NCBI GenBank assembly: GCA_903959905.1
Contig: CAJBYO010000100.1
Location: 1 to 56,204 of the forward strand
Length of the DNA: 56,204 bases
DNA from: an uncultured Bacteroidales bacterium
GTDB lineage: Bacteria; Bacteroidota; Bacteroidia; Bacteroidales; FEN-979
Direction of reading: 5' to 3'
Within the stretch, counting starts at the first letter, position 1. Every line of letters starts with the position of its first letter. A program made the translations under genes and the position numbers. Below, one piece after another: positions 33,936 to 41,948 of the stretch. Under the pieces are notes generated by a model that saw nothing but the letters and a program-made list of their open reading frames with translations, had not been told where the DNA came from and did not search any database.

Positions 33936-34568
33936 TTCTTTTTCTTTTTGCATAAAGTAATTTATTTCAATATCATCCACCAACATCTCCCCTGCTCCCC
34001 GATACCAGAAATAACACTGTACCACATCCTCTTTACTTGCTGCCGGCGGGATCTGGTAGTCAATGGTTATTTTGTTCCACTGTCCAGGTTTCACGCTCTC
34101 CTTCTCAATGGGAACAAACATGTACTTATAATTGACTCCCTTGTGATTGCATGTAGCCACCAGGCTGCATTTCGCCTCTGATACCGGACAGGTAAACCAC
34201 ACATACCCCGTGGCCCTGATCCAGGCAGTATCCCCGGGGTTAAGATCCTTGAAAGTGATCCACAGTCCGGGTGAAAACGGGAATTCCGCATTCATTTTCA
34301 ACGACTGTTTGCCGGAATGGCCGAAAGATGCCAGGTGAGACGCCGGATCGCCCGCGTTTCCTGCCTCAAAATCATGATGGGCCAGGATGATTCCTTTGTC
34401 ACTTAAAAACGCTGGTATTACTTCTCGGGCCAACTCCGGTGTATGACCGGGGTCACGGTGCGTATCTTTGTAGGCTAAATAACTATTAATGAGAATAAAG
34501 GCCCCAAGCAACAAAAATGCCATCAGACCCGCGAAAACTGTTCTCCGGGAAAAGCCATTTTTTTCCAT
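33927..34568 (-). CDS. Membrane-anchored jelly-roll-like protein, 213 aa
   Basis: One N-terminal membrane segment (about 12-30) is followed by about 170 residues that are essentially only the module seen at the C-termini of the nearby glycosyltransferases: HHDFEAGNAG, SGKQSLKMNAEFPFSPGLW, WIRATGYVWF, SLVATCNHKGVNYKYMF, VKPGQWNKITIDYQIPP, YFWYRGAGEMLVDDIEI. It is closest to the module of the 29684-31546 protein. The layout suggests a periplasmic carbohydrate-binding or accessory subunit. The last codons and TAA stop (ENH*) come from the right arm of an inverted-repeat element, so the original C-terminus was probably slightly different. Confidence 0.75.
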   Translation of the reverse strand: MEKNGFSRRTVFAGLMAFLLLGAFILINSYLAYKDTHRDPGHTPELAREVIPAFLSDKGIILAHHDFEAGNAGDPASHLASFGHSGKQSLKMNAEFPFSPGLWITFKDLNPGDTAWIRATGYVWFTCPVSEAKCSLVATCNHKGVNYKYMFVPIEKESVKPGQWNKITIDYQIPPAASKEDVVQCYFWYRGAGEMLVDDIEINYFMQKEKENH

Positions 34569-34581
34569 CGTCCAAAACTTT

Positions 34582-34619
34582 GCGTCTTTGCGTCTCTGCG
34601 TCTCTGCGTCTCTGCGGTG
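34582..34619 (+). repeat. Octamer array, GCGTCTCT type
   Basis: The units are GCGTCTTT, then GCGTCTCT three times, then a partial GCGGTGA. It is related to the arms of the inverted repeat at 8240-8322 but has one orientation only. Confidence 0.85.
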
Positions 34620-34651
34620 AGAAAAAGTTATTTTAATCCTCCAACAGCGAA

Positions 34652-35386
34652 CTATTTCAGGTACTTCCTGTCCAGCAAATTATACTTCACCAGGCACCAA
34701 ACCGCCCGGAAAGCATCTTTCATGCCAATTTTTTTCCCTTCCTCATAGGTCCGCCCGTAATATGAAATCCCAACTTCATAAATCCTGATTTTCGGGAAGC
34801 GGGTAATTTTTGTGGTCACTTCAGGTTCAAAACCAAAGCGCCGTTCCTTGAAAAGGATGGGTTTGATAAATTCGGCCCGGAACAGTTTGTAGCAGGTCTC
34901 CATGTCCGTAAGGTTCAGGTTCGTGAACATGTTGGAGATGAAGGTCAGTAACTTATTTCCGATGGAGTGCCAGAAGAAAAGGATGCGGTGCGGGCGGCCA
35001 CCCATAAACCTGGAGCCATAAACAACATCGGCAAATCCGTCAAGAACAGGCCTCAGTAATATATTATACTCTGCCGGGTCATACTCAAGGTCGGCATCCT
35101 GGATGATGATGAAATCGCCGCTTGCCTCTTCAATTCCGCGGTGCAGGGCCGCTCCTTTGCCTTTGTTCACCGGCTGACTGAAGAGCCTGATGTTTTCCCC
35201 GGGATGTGCAGCAATATATTTTTCAACCACGGCAACGGTTTGATCCTTGCTGAAATCATTCACAATGATGATCTCTTTTTGCAGTCCGCCGATGAGTTCC
35301 ACGGCAAGGACTTTATCGAGGATGAGGTGGATGGTTGCCGCTTCGTTATATGCGGGAATTAAAATGCTGAGCTTTCGGGATTCCAT
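34652..35386 (-). CDS. GT2 glycosyltransferase, dolichyl-phosphate-mannose-synthase-like
   Basis: The start is set at ATG 35386 (MESRKLSILIPAYNE) instead of TTG seven codons upstream. The 244-aa protein is a GT-A/GT2 enzyme: ILIPAYNEAATI near the N-terminus, IVNDFSKDQT, NKGKGAALHRGIEEA, and the metal-binding DADLEYDP (about 93-100), with DMETCYKLFRAE and FGFEPEVTTKI typical of the DPM1/polyprenyl-phosphate glucose or mannose synthase group. No membrane segment is present. It would charge polyprenyl-phosphate with a sugar in the cytoplasm for the periplasmic GT-C enzymes of the locus. It lies 47 nt downstream of murF/alr on the same strand. Confidence 0.9.
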   Translation of the reverse strand: MESRKLSILIPAYNEAATIHLILDKVLAVELIGGLQKEIIIVNDFSKDQTVAVVEKYIAAHPGENIRLFSQPVNKGKGAALHRGIEEASGDFIIIQDADLEYDPAEYNILLRPVLDGFADVVYGSRFMGGRPHRILFFWHSIGNKLLTFISNMFTNLNLTDMETCYKLFRAEFIKPILFKERRFGFEPEVTTKITRFPKIRIYEVGISYYGRTYEEGKKIGMKDAFRAVWCLVKYNLLDRKYLK

Positions 35387-35433
35387 AAACAGGCTTTCAA
35401 ACGGCAAAATTAAGAGAAAAAATCGAGGAACCG

Positions 35434-38157
35434 TTATTCGTAGTAATAGATCCGCTTCACACGCCGTGAAATTCCGGTCAGCACTTCATACGGGATCGTA
35501 CCGATCTCCTTAGCGAGTTCCGTTACCGGGTGCTGGTCGCCGAAAATGATTACTTCGTCGCCCTCACGAACCTCAGGATTGTCGTGACTGGCAACAGGTG
35601 ACGCGTGACGCGTGACGGGTGACGCGTGGCGGGTGATGTCAAGCATGGTGAGATCCATACAGATATTTCCTATGATTGGGGCGGGAATGCCATGGATATA
35701 GAGGTTTCCCCGGCCATTCCCAAGCCTCCTGTTCAGCCCGTCGGCATAACCAACCGGGATAATGGCGATCAGGGTGTCCTGCTCCGCTTTTCCTTTGCGG
35801 TTGTAGCCGATCGTATCTCCGGCAGGGATGCATTTAACCTGTGTGACCACCGATTTGAGGGTGCTGACATTGCGCAACAGAGCCTGCTCCGCTGCACTGC
35901 TGCCCACGCCATACAAACCGATGCCCAGCCGAACCATGTCAAAATGGGCCTGCGGAAACCGGGTGATGCCGGCTGAATTCAGGATATGAAGCAAAACCGG
36001 GTAGCTTAGTGCGGAAGTGATCCTGCTGCTCATCTCCGTAAAGCGGCTGATTTGTTTCAGGGTAAATTCATCTTCGGCAGGATCCTCGCTGGCGGCTAGA
36101 TGAGAGAACACAGATTGTACGCGCAAACCGGGATTGTTACTGAGGTGTTCAATCAAAGGCGCTAATTCCTCTTCGGCAAATCCAAGGCGGTGCATGCCGG
36201 TATCCAGTTTGATATGTATCCTGACATCCTGCTGAATGGAGGTCTGGTTGCGTGCAATGGCCGATTCAAGCAGGTTGAGAATATGCAGGTTGTAAATCTC
36301 CGGTTCCAGGTTGTATTTCAACAGGGTGTCCAGGCTTTGCTCTTCCGGGCTCATCACCATGATCGGGAGATGAATGCCGGCTTTGCGCAATTCCACTCCT
36401 TCGTCGGCATATGCCACCGCGAGGTAGTCAACCCGGTGAAACTGCAGCACGTTGGCAATTTCAAAACTGCCGCTGCCGTAGGAAAAGGCTTTGACCATGG
36501 CCATCGTTTTCGTGCCGGGCTTCAGTCCCGACCTGAAATGGTTGAGGTTGTGTATCAATGCATCCAGGTTGATCTCCATCACCGTTTCATGGGCCTTTTG
36601 CTGCAGCGCCTGGCTGATCTTTTCAAACTCAAACAGCCGCGCCCCCTTCAGCAGGATGGTTTCGTTCTGAAACGAAGAAATCGGAAAGTGTTCAAGAAAT
36701 TCATCGGTCGTGGTGAAAAAGGCCTTCTGCATGGTAAACTTCCCGGCATACCTCATGATGTCGCGGCCGATGCCGATGATGCGGCTGATGTTGCGCGAAT
36801 CAAGCATCAGCGAAATCTCCTGGTACAACTCTTCCTTGTCGCGGCCGGTTTGCAGCATATCTGACAGGATCACGGACTTGTTCCGCTGCTGGTTCTGCTG
36901 GTTCAGGAAATCAAGGGCAATGCTGAGGGAGTTGATGTCGGAGTTGTAACTGTCGTTGATCAGGGAACAGTGGTTGATGGCCTCTTTGAGTTCGAGGCGC
37001 ATGGCGATGGGGATGAGCGAGGGAAAACGTGACGCGTGACGGGTGACGGGTGACGCGTGACGGGTGACAGGTGACGCGTGACGCGTGACAGGTGACGCGT
37101 GACGGGTGACGGGTGACGGGTGACGGGTGACGGGTGACATTTGACATTTGACATTTGAGGGGTCGGCCAGGGCGAGTTCGAGGGCGCAGCAGTGGATGGC
37201 GTTTTCGATGGAGGCTTCGTCGGTAAAGGGGATGGTGAAGCTGATCTCCTCTGAATTTTGGATTCCGGTGATGTGGGTTTGGCCGTTTTCAGGCGAAACT
37301 TTGGTTATCCTGAGGTTGGCTTCATGGTTTCTGCTCCAGGTGAAGGTTTTCAGATTGGTGTAGGCTGGATCTTCCTGCAAACATTGGGTGATCATTGCAT
37401 AATCGGAACAGTAAACCAGGGTTTCTGCATGGATAAAAAGTTTCAGTTTCTCGGCTACTTTCTGGTGCTGGTCGGCGAAATATTCATCATGGGCATGTCC
37501 GACGTTGGTGAAGATGCCGATGGTCGGACTGATAATCGGTTCCAGGCGCTCCATCTCTCCCGGGCGGGAAATTCCTGCTTCAAAAATGGCCAGGTTATGA
37601 TCTGAAGTCATCTTCCACACGGAAAGCGGCACCCCTGTTTGCGAGTTATAGCTTTTGGGGCTGCGGATGATCCTGTAATCACTGCTCAGCAACTGAAACA
37701 GCCACTCTTTGACAATCGTTTTCCCGTTGCTTCCGGTGATGCCGATGACGGGAATGGAAAACCGGTGGCGGTGTTGGGAACCTATTTGCTGGAGGGCGAT
37801 GAGGGTGTCGGGGACGAGGATAAAGGAGGCACCGGGGAATTGCTGGGGAAGCGGACGGGCGGACAAGGGGACGGGCGGACGGGCGGACGGGTGATCAGGC
37901 GGACAAGTGGACAAGTGGACTGAAGGGAGCTCGGAAACCATGAAGGAGCGGACGCCTTTTTCGTAGAGTTCGGGGATGTATTTATGCCCGTCGTTGCGAT
38001 CGGAGACAAGTGCTACAAAAAGGCAGTTTTCGGGGTGGATCAATCGCCGGCTGTCAATCAGCAGGTCACCGATGTGCTGTTCTTCATGTTCAACGGGATG
38101 AACGGTTCCGTTACAAATGGAAGAAATTTCCGAGACCGTGCAGCCCGGTTCTATCAT
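35434..38157 (-). CDS. murF-alr: Bifunctional MurF (D-Ala-D-Ala-adding ligase) / alanine racemase
   Basis: The 907-aa fusion joins MurF, which adds D-Ala-D-Ala to UDP-MurNAc-tripeptide, and a PLP-dependent alanine racemase that supplies D-Ala, both cytoplasmic peptidoglycan steps. MurF shows the P-loop VIGITGSNGKTIVKEW (about 137-152) and INDSYNSDINSLSIAL. Alr shows MAMVKAFSYGSG with PLP Lys about 556, VRLGIGLYG, and PVGYADGLNR. The fusion is known in Bacteroidetes. Three stretches are repeat-encoded: residues about 79-102 (GGAC octamers), about 335-377 (18 heptamers, reading VTRHASP/VTRHPSP) and about 840-858 (TRHASPVTRHASPV). All keep the frame. The first two sit at domain or loop borders of MurF, the last in the C-terminal domain of Alr. 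It overlaps pdxA by 4 nt. Confidence 0.93.
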   Translation of the reverse strand: MIEPGCTVSEISSICNGTVHPVEHEEQHIGDLLIDSRRLIHPENCLFVALVSDRNDGHKYIPELYEKGVRSFMVSELPSVHLSTCPPDHPSARPPVPLSARPLPQQFPGASFILVPDTLIALQQIGSQHRHRFSIPVIGITGSNGKTIVKEWLFQLLSSDYRIIRSPKSYNSQTGVPLSVWKMTSDHNLAIFEAGISRPGEMERLEPIISPTIGIFTNVGHAHDEYFADQHQKVAEKLKLFIHAETLVYCSDYAMITQCLQEDPAYTNLKTFTWSRNHEANLRITKVSPENGQTHITGIQNSEEISFTIPFTDEASIENAIHCCALELALADPSNVKCQMSPVTRHPSPVTRHASPVTRHASPVTRHASPVTRHASRFPSLIPIAMRLELKEAINHCSLINDSYNSDINSLSIALDFLNQQNQQRNKSVILSDMLQTGRDKEELYQEISLMLDSRNISRIIGIGRDIMRYAGKFTMQKAFFTTTDEFLEHFPISSFQNETILLKGARLFEFEKISQALQQKAHETVMEINLDALIHNLNHFRSGLKPGTKTMAMVKAFSYGSGSFEIANVLQFHRVDYLAVAYADEGVELRKAGIHLPIMVMSPEEQSLDTLLKYNLEPEIYNLHILNLLESAIARNQTSIQQDVRIHIKLDTGMHRLGFAEEELAPLIEHLSNNPGLRVQSVFSHLAASEDPAEDEFTLKQISRFTEMSSRITSALSYPVLLHILNSAGITRFPQAHFDMVRLGIGLYGVGSSAAEQALLRNVSTLKSVVTQVKCIPAGDTIGYNRKGKAEQDTLIAIIPVGYADGLNRRLGNGRGNLYIHGIPAPIIGNICMDLTMLDITRHASPVTRHASPVASHDNPEVREGDEVIIFGDQHPVTELAKEIGTIPYEVLTGISRRVKRIYYYE
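35584..35639 (+). repeat. GTGACNN heptamer array inside the alr part
   Basis: Eight heptamers, several degenerate: GTGACTG, GCAACAG, GTGACGC twice, GTGACGG, GTGACGC, GTGGCGG, GTGATGT. It is read in the coding frame of the minus-strand gene as ITRHASPVTRHASPVASH. Confidence 0.85.
37029..37154 (+). repeat. GTGACNN heptamer array inside the murF part, 18 units
   Basis: Sixteen GTGACNN units (NN is GC, GG, AG or AT) are followed by two TTGACAT units. The 126 nt equal 42 codons, so the frame is kept. This is the longest array of the family in the window. Confidence 0.95.
37853..37920 (+). repeat. GGACGGGC octamer array inside the murF part
   Basis: About 8.5 units of 8 nt: GGACGGGC, GGACAAGG, GGACGGGC twice, GGACGGGT, GATCAGGC, GGACAAGT twice, GGAC. 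It is translated on the minus strand as an 8-residue Pro/Ser/Arg-rich repeat (CPPDHPSA, RPPVPLSA). Confidence 0.9.
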
Positions 38158-39233
38158 GAACGGTTGTTATCTGGTTGTTGACCTGACGTTTTCAGCTGGT
38201 TTGCATGCAGTTCGTCATATTCCTGGCGGTGCAGGAAAATATCTGCCGCCATGTACAAGGCATTGCGAAACGCTTCGGGTGATGCTTCATTTTTCCCGGC
38301 AAGGTCGTATGCAGTGCCATGTGCCGGCGATGTGCGGATAACAGGTAATCCTGCCGTGAAATTAACGCCTTCGTCAAAAGACATGAGCTTAAACGGAACC
38401 ATGCCCTGGTCGTGGTACATGGCAAGGATGCCATCAAATGTCTTAAAGCTGGCTGCGCCGAAAAAACCGTCGGCAGGATAGGGCCCGAAGGCCAGGATAC
38501 CCTGCTCATAGGCCTTTTCAATGGCCGGCTGGATGGTTGTCTTCTCATCATCTCCGATCAACCCGTCGTCGCCTGCATGGGGATTGAGGGCCAGAACGGC
38601 AATCCGTGGCTTGACAATGCCAAAATCGCGCACCAGTGAATTATTCATTACCTGGATCTTCTCCAGGATCATCTCCTGCGTAATCGTCTCTTTTACCTTT
38701 TCAAGCGGGATATGCCCCGTCACCACCCCGATGCGCAACACGTTGTTGATCATCAGCATGAGGTGTTTGTCGGCGTTGAATTTACCGGCAAAATACTCTG
38801 TATGGCCCGGGAAGTCAAATCCGGGTGACTGTATGTTCTTCTTGTTGATGGGTGCAGTTACTATCACATCAATGTTATTCTTCTGCAGATCATCGCAGGC
38901 AGCCTCCAGCGACAGCAGGGCAAGTTCGCCGGCAACCGGGGTTGATTTTCCAAGGTCGATCTTGATCTCCTCGTCGTGTATATTGACAATGTTCGGCCGC
39001 CTTGGATGGGCCTGATCGGCCTTTTTAACAAGATTAAAATTGAAATCGTTGATGTTGAGAACCTTCCTGTGATAGGAAGCAACCTTCGACGAACCATAAA
39101 CAACAATGGTGTACAATTCAGACAGCCTCTGATCCTGCAGTGTTTTGATGATAATCTCATACCCGATGCCATTCATGTCACCGTGGGTAATCCCTATGCG
39201 CACGCGTTTTTCTTTTTCTACAGGTTGTTCCAT
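38154..39233 (-). CDS. pdxA: 4-hydroxythreonine-4-phosphate dehydrogenase
   Basis: PdxA oxidises 4-phosphohydroxy-L-threonine in the DXP-dependent pyridoxal-phosphate pathway in the cytoplasm. Motifs are GITHGDMNGIGYEIIIKTL near residue 13-31, FPGHTEYFA, ALNPHAGDDGLIGDDE, MYHDQGMVPFKLMSFDEGVN and TSPAHGTAYDLAGK, which include the metal-binding His residues. At 359 aa it has normal length and no repeat insertion. It overlaps pepA by 1 nt (TAATG) and murF/alr by 4 nt (ATGA), so translational coupling within the operon is likely. The product cofactor, PLP, is needed by the racemase encoded next. Confidence 0.95.
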   Translation of the reverse strand: MEQPVEKEKRVRIGITHGDMNGIGYEIIIKTLQDQRLSELYTIVVYGSSKVASYHRKVLNINDFNFNLVKKADQAHPRRPNIVNIHDEEIKIDLGKSTPVAGELALLSLEAACDDLQKNNIDVIVTAPINKKNIQSPGFDFPGHTEYFAGKFNADKHLMLMINNVLRIGVVTGHIPLEKVKETITQEMILEKIQVMNNSLVRDFGIVKPRIAVLALNPHAGDDGLIGDDEKTTIQPAIEKAYEQGILAFGPYPADGFFGAASFKTFDGILAMYHDQGMVPFKLMSFDEGVNFTAGLPVIRTSPAHGTAYDLAGKNEASPEAFRNALYMAADIFLHRQEYDELHANQLKTSGQQPDNNRS

Positions 39234-40807
39234 TATTTATTGTTTTTGGCAAAATTAACAATAAAATCAAACAACAACCGCACCCCGAAGCCTGTTCCGC
39301 CCTGTCCGCGGTAAGAATCCCGCTTTTCAATGAATGCAGGCCCGGCAATATCAAGGTGGATATACGGATAGGAGGTGAATTTCTCCAGGAATTTCCCTGC
39401 CGTGATCATGCCCGCCTCTGCGGGACCGAGGTTTTTCAGGTCGGCCAGGTCAGATTTGATCTGATCGCCATATTCATCCCACATCGGGAATTCAACCAGG
39501 CGCTCATATACCCCGAAACCTGATTTCTGCAGGGCTTCAAGTTCTTTTGATGCGTTCGACTGCATGGCAACTGCGCCGAACTTGCCGATGGCACGAACGG
39601 CTGCGCCGGTAAGGGTTGCCAGGTCAATCACCAGTGCCGGATCATATTTTTTCGCATAACTCAGGGCATCTGCCAGGATAAGCCGCCCTTCGGCATCGGT
39701 GTTCAGCACCTCCACGGTCATGCCGTTGTGCATGGTGATGACATCGCCGGAGACCATGCCCTTTACCCCGGGCCGGTTATCGGTGGCAGGCATGAGCCCC
39801 ACAACATAAACCGGCAGTTTTGCTTTGGCAATGGCCCAAACAGTGGCAGCTACTGCTGCAGCGCCCGACATGTCATCTTTCATATTCATCATGGAGTCGC
39901 CCGGCTTCAGGTTCATGCCGCCGGTATCATACACCACACCTTTACCTACCAGCACGATCGGTTTTGTGTTACGGGCGTCGGCAGGTTTCCATTCCATTAC
40001 TGTAAACGTCGGGGGTTCATGGCTGCCCTGGTTTACACCCAGCAAACCGCCCATCTTCAGGGCGGCAATCTTCTGCTTGTTCAGCACTTCAACCTGCGCA
40101 CCGCAATCTTTGGCCATCTTCTCCACCTCGGATGCAAAAACGGGTGCCGTAAGCCAGGAGTTAGGCTCGTTGATCAGGTCGCGGCAGGTGGACACGGCGT
40201 GGGTGAGGATGTTGAGGTGCGTGACAGGTGACGCGTGACGCGTGACGGGTGACGCGTGACGGGTGACAGGTGACGGGTGATGCGTGACTGGTGACGCGTG
40301 ACGGGTGACTGGTGACGGGTCATCGGCGTTTTCTAAGGCGGTGGAATAGAGTTCTATGTCGGTGAGGGTGTTTACTTTGTCTTTTTCACTTTTATATTTC
40401 AGGAACTGGTAAGAACCCAGGGCCATGCCTTCGGCGAAGGCGAGGACGGTGGCTGGGTCGCCGATGGCGTCAAACACGGCGACACGGCTGGCTTTCTGAC
40501 CATTCAGCAGTCCGGCAATTTTATCGCCTGCCTTGCGGGAGGCTTCCAGTTTTTTAGGCACATCCTTTTCTTCCTTCGGGAAATAGATATAGACCCAATA
40601 GCTGAGCCGGTTGAAGGAGATGACGTCCAGTTTCAATGTTTCTACCTGCGTTTTCAGGAAAGTTTTTTCCGCAGTACTTAACACGCCGGCAGGTATTTTT
40701 GTGATTTTTGAAGCAAGCACAACGAGGTGGCCGAGCTCTTGTTCTTTGTTGGTGAGCGTTATAGAAGGCATCATGATTTTCAGTACTTTTGAAGCGTTTT
40801 TAATCAT
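39233..40807 (-). CDS. pepA: M17 leucyl aminopeptidase
   Basis: The C-terminal catalytic domain has the M17 metal ligands and signature: VGKGVVYDTGGMNLKPGDSM, MKDDMSGAAAV, and NTDAEGRLILADAL. These are cytosolic two-metal exopeptidases involved in peptide turnover. The 524-aa frame is longer than typical because residues about 161-197 are encoded by 14-15 GTGACNN heptamers (SPVTRHASPVTHHPSPVTRH...) between the N-terminal and catalytic domains. A -7 box at 40809-40816 lies only 1 nt upstream of the first ATG, so translation more likely begins at Met12 or Met13 (40774/40771, MMPSITLTNKEQ). It is the first gene of the operon with pdxA and murF/alr. Confidence 0.93.
   Translation of the reverse strand: MIKNASKVLKIMMPSITLTNKEQELGHLVVLASKITKIPAGVLSTAEKTFLKTQVETLKLDVISFNRLSYWVYIYFPKEEKDVPKKLEASRKAGDKIAGLLNGQKASRVAVFDAIGDPATVLAFAEGMALGSYQFLKYKSEKDKVNTLTDIELYSTALENADDPSPVTRHASPVTHHPSPVTRHASPVTRHASPVTHLNILTHAVSTCRDLINEPNSWLTAPVFASEVEKMAKDCGAQVEVLNKQKIAALKMGGLLGVNQGSHEPPTFTVMEWKPADARNTKPIVLVGKGVVYDTGGMNLKPGDSMMNMKDDMSGAAAVAATVWAIAKAKLPVYVVGLMPATDNRPGVKGMVSGDVITMHNGMTVEVLNTDAEGRLILADALSYAKKYDPALVIDLATLTGAAVRAIGKFGAVAMQSNASKELEALQKSGFGVYERLVEFPMWDEYGDQIKSDLADLKNLGPAEAGMITAGKFLEKFTSYPYIHLDIAGPAFIEKRDSYRGQGGTGFGVRLLFDFIVNFAKNNK
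40221..40325 (+). repeat. GTGACNN heptamer array inside pepA, 14-15 units
   Basis: The units include GTGACAG, GTGACGC, GTGACGG, GTGACTG, GTGATGC and a final degenerate GTCATCG. The fifteen units (105 nt, 35 codons) keep the frame. Confidence 0.95.
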
Positions 40808-40808
40808 A

Positions 40809-40816
40809 CAAAATTA
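40809..40816 (-). promoter_or_regulatory. -7 promoter box (TAATTTTG) of the pepA operon
   Basis: TAnnTTTG match on the minus strand. Its closeness to the first ATG of pepA favours Met12/Met13 as the real start. Confidence 0.45.
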
Positions 40817-40865
40817 ACAAAATTTAATTGGCCGGAGGCTGCCTTTCCCGGCAAACCAATATTCA

Positions 40866-41948
40866 ATGAAATACGAAAACCTTATATATAAAACCCTGCA
40901 TGCTGAATTCCTGTCGGTTGAGGAGGGAAAGTTTCTTTTTGAGACCCTCCCCCTCGCCGATTTGATGTTGATCGGGAATGAAATACGCAAAAAACTGCAC
41001 CCCGAAGGAACGGTCACCTGGATCATCGACCGGAATGTCAACATCACCAATGTCTGCATCTCCGGGTGCAAATTCTGTAATTTTTACCGCACCGGGAAAA
41101 GCCCCGATGCTTACATAACGACTATCCCGGAATATTGCAGCAAGATTGAAGAGATGAAACGGCTGGGTGGCCGGCAACTGCTGCTCCAGGGCGGCCTCCA
41201 CCCCAAACTCAGCATTGACTTTTACGAACAGCTTTTTTCCGACCTGAAAAGCCGTTATCCCGATGTTCGCCTGCACGCCCTCGGACCACCTGAAATCGCC
41301 TGGCTGGCAAAAAAGGAGAAACTACCGTTTAAAACCGTTCTGGAACGGCTTATCACCGCCGGACTTGACAGTCTGCCAGGCGCCGGGGCGGAAATCCTGG
41401 TCGACAGGGTCCGCAAGGTTCTTTCTCCGGCAAAATGCAACACCGCCGAGTGGCTTGATGTCATGCGCGCCGCCCACGTGCTGAACCTTACCACCTCCGC
41501 CACCATGATGTTCGGGCACATAGAAACCCTGGAAGAGCGGCTGGAACACCTCATTGCCCTTCGCACGGTTCAGGCTGAAAAACCGGCCGGGCACAAGGGA
41601 TTCCTCTCCTTCATCCCATGGCCATTCCAGGATGACCGCACGGTGCTGAAAGAAAAATCAGGCGTTTTCAATACGGTCACCCCGGAAGAGTACATCCGCA
41701 TGATCGCCATCAGCCGCATCATGCTCCCCAACATCCCCAACATCCAGGCGTCCTGGCTCACAGTAGGCAAAGACACGGCTCAATTATGCCTTCACGCCGG
41801 TGCCAATGATTTCGGCAGCATCATGATTGAAGAAAATGTCGTCAGCGTGGCCGGAGCCAATAATAAGTTTGATGCGGCAGGAATTCAACAAGCCATAAGG
41901 GATGCCGGTTTCGAGCCTAGGAAGAGGGATCAGGATTTTAAATTTTAG
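40866..41948 (+). CDS. mqnC: Cyclic dehypoxanthinyl futalosine synthase (radical SAM)
   Basis: MqnC is the radical-SAM enzyme that cyclises dehypoxanthine futalosine in the futalosine route to menaquinone. The sequence has the 4Fe-4S motif CISGCKFC (CxxxCxxC, about 58-65) in the context IDRNVNITNVC, then FYRTGKSPDAY, LLLQGGLHP, LDSLPGAGAEILVDRVR, and GFLSFIPWPFQ, all characteristic of MqnC rather than MqnE. At 360 aa it has normal length. It is divergent from pepA. Its last codons and TAG stop run into a GATTTTA/GATTGCA repeat. The other mqn genes are not in this window. Confidence 0.93.
   Translation: MKYENLIYKTLHAEFLSVEEGKFLFETLPLADLMLIGNEIRKKLHPEGTVTWIIDRNVNITNVCISGCKFCNFYRTGKSPDAYITTIPEYCSKIEEMKRLGGRQLLLQGGLHPKLSIDFYEQLFSDLKSRYPDVRLHALGPPEIAWLAKKEKLPFKTVLERLITAGLDSLPGAGAEILVDRVRKVLSPAKCNTAEWLDVMRAAHVLNLTTSATMMFGHIETLEERLEHLIALRTVQAEKPAGHKGFLSFIPWPFQDDRTVLKEKSGVFNTVTPEEYIRMIAISRIMLPNIPNIQASWLTVGKDTAQLCLHAGANDFGSIMIEENVVSVAGANNKFDAAGIQQAIRDAGFEPRKRDQDFKF

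Noticed and set aside
37029..37154. CRISPR array suspected from regular short repeats
   Set aside because: Units are 7 nt and directly adjacent with no spacers, and the array is translated inside murF. There are no cas genes in the window.
35584..40325. Frameshift or assembly error as explanation of the VTRHASP stretches
   Set aside because: Both genes continue in the same frame on each side of the arrays with intact motifs, the same repeat occurs at five separate places, and unit variation differs between them.
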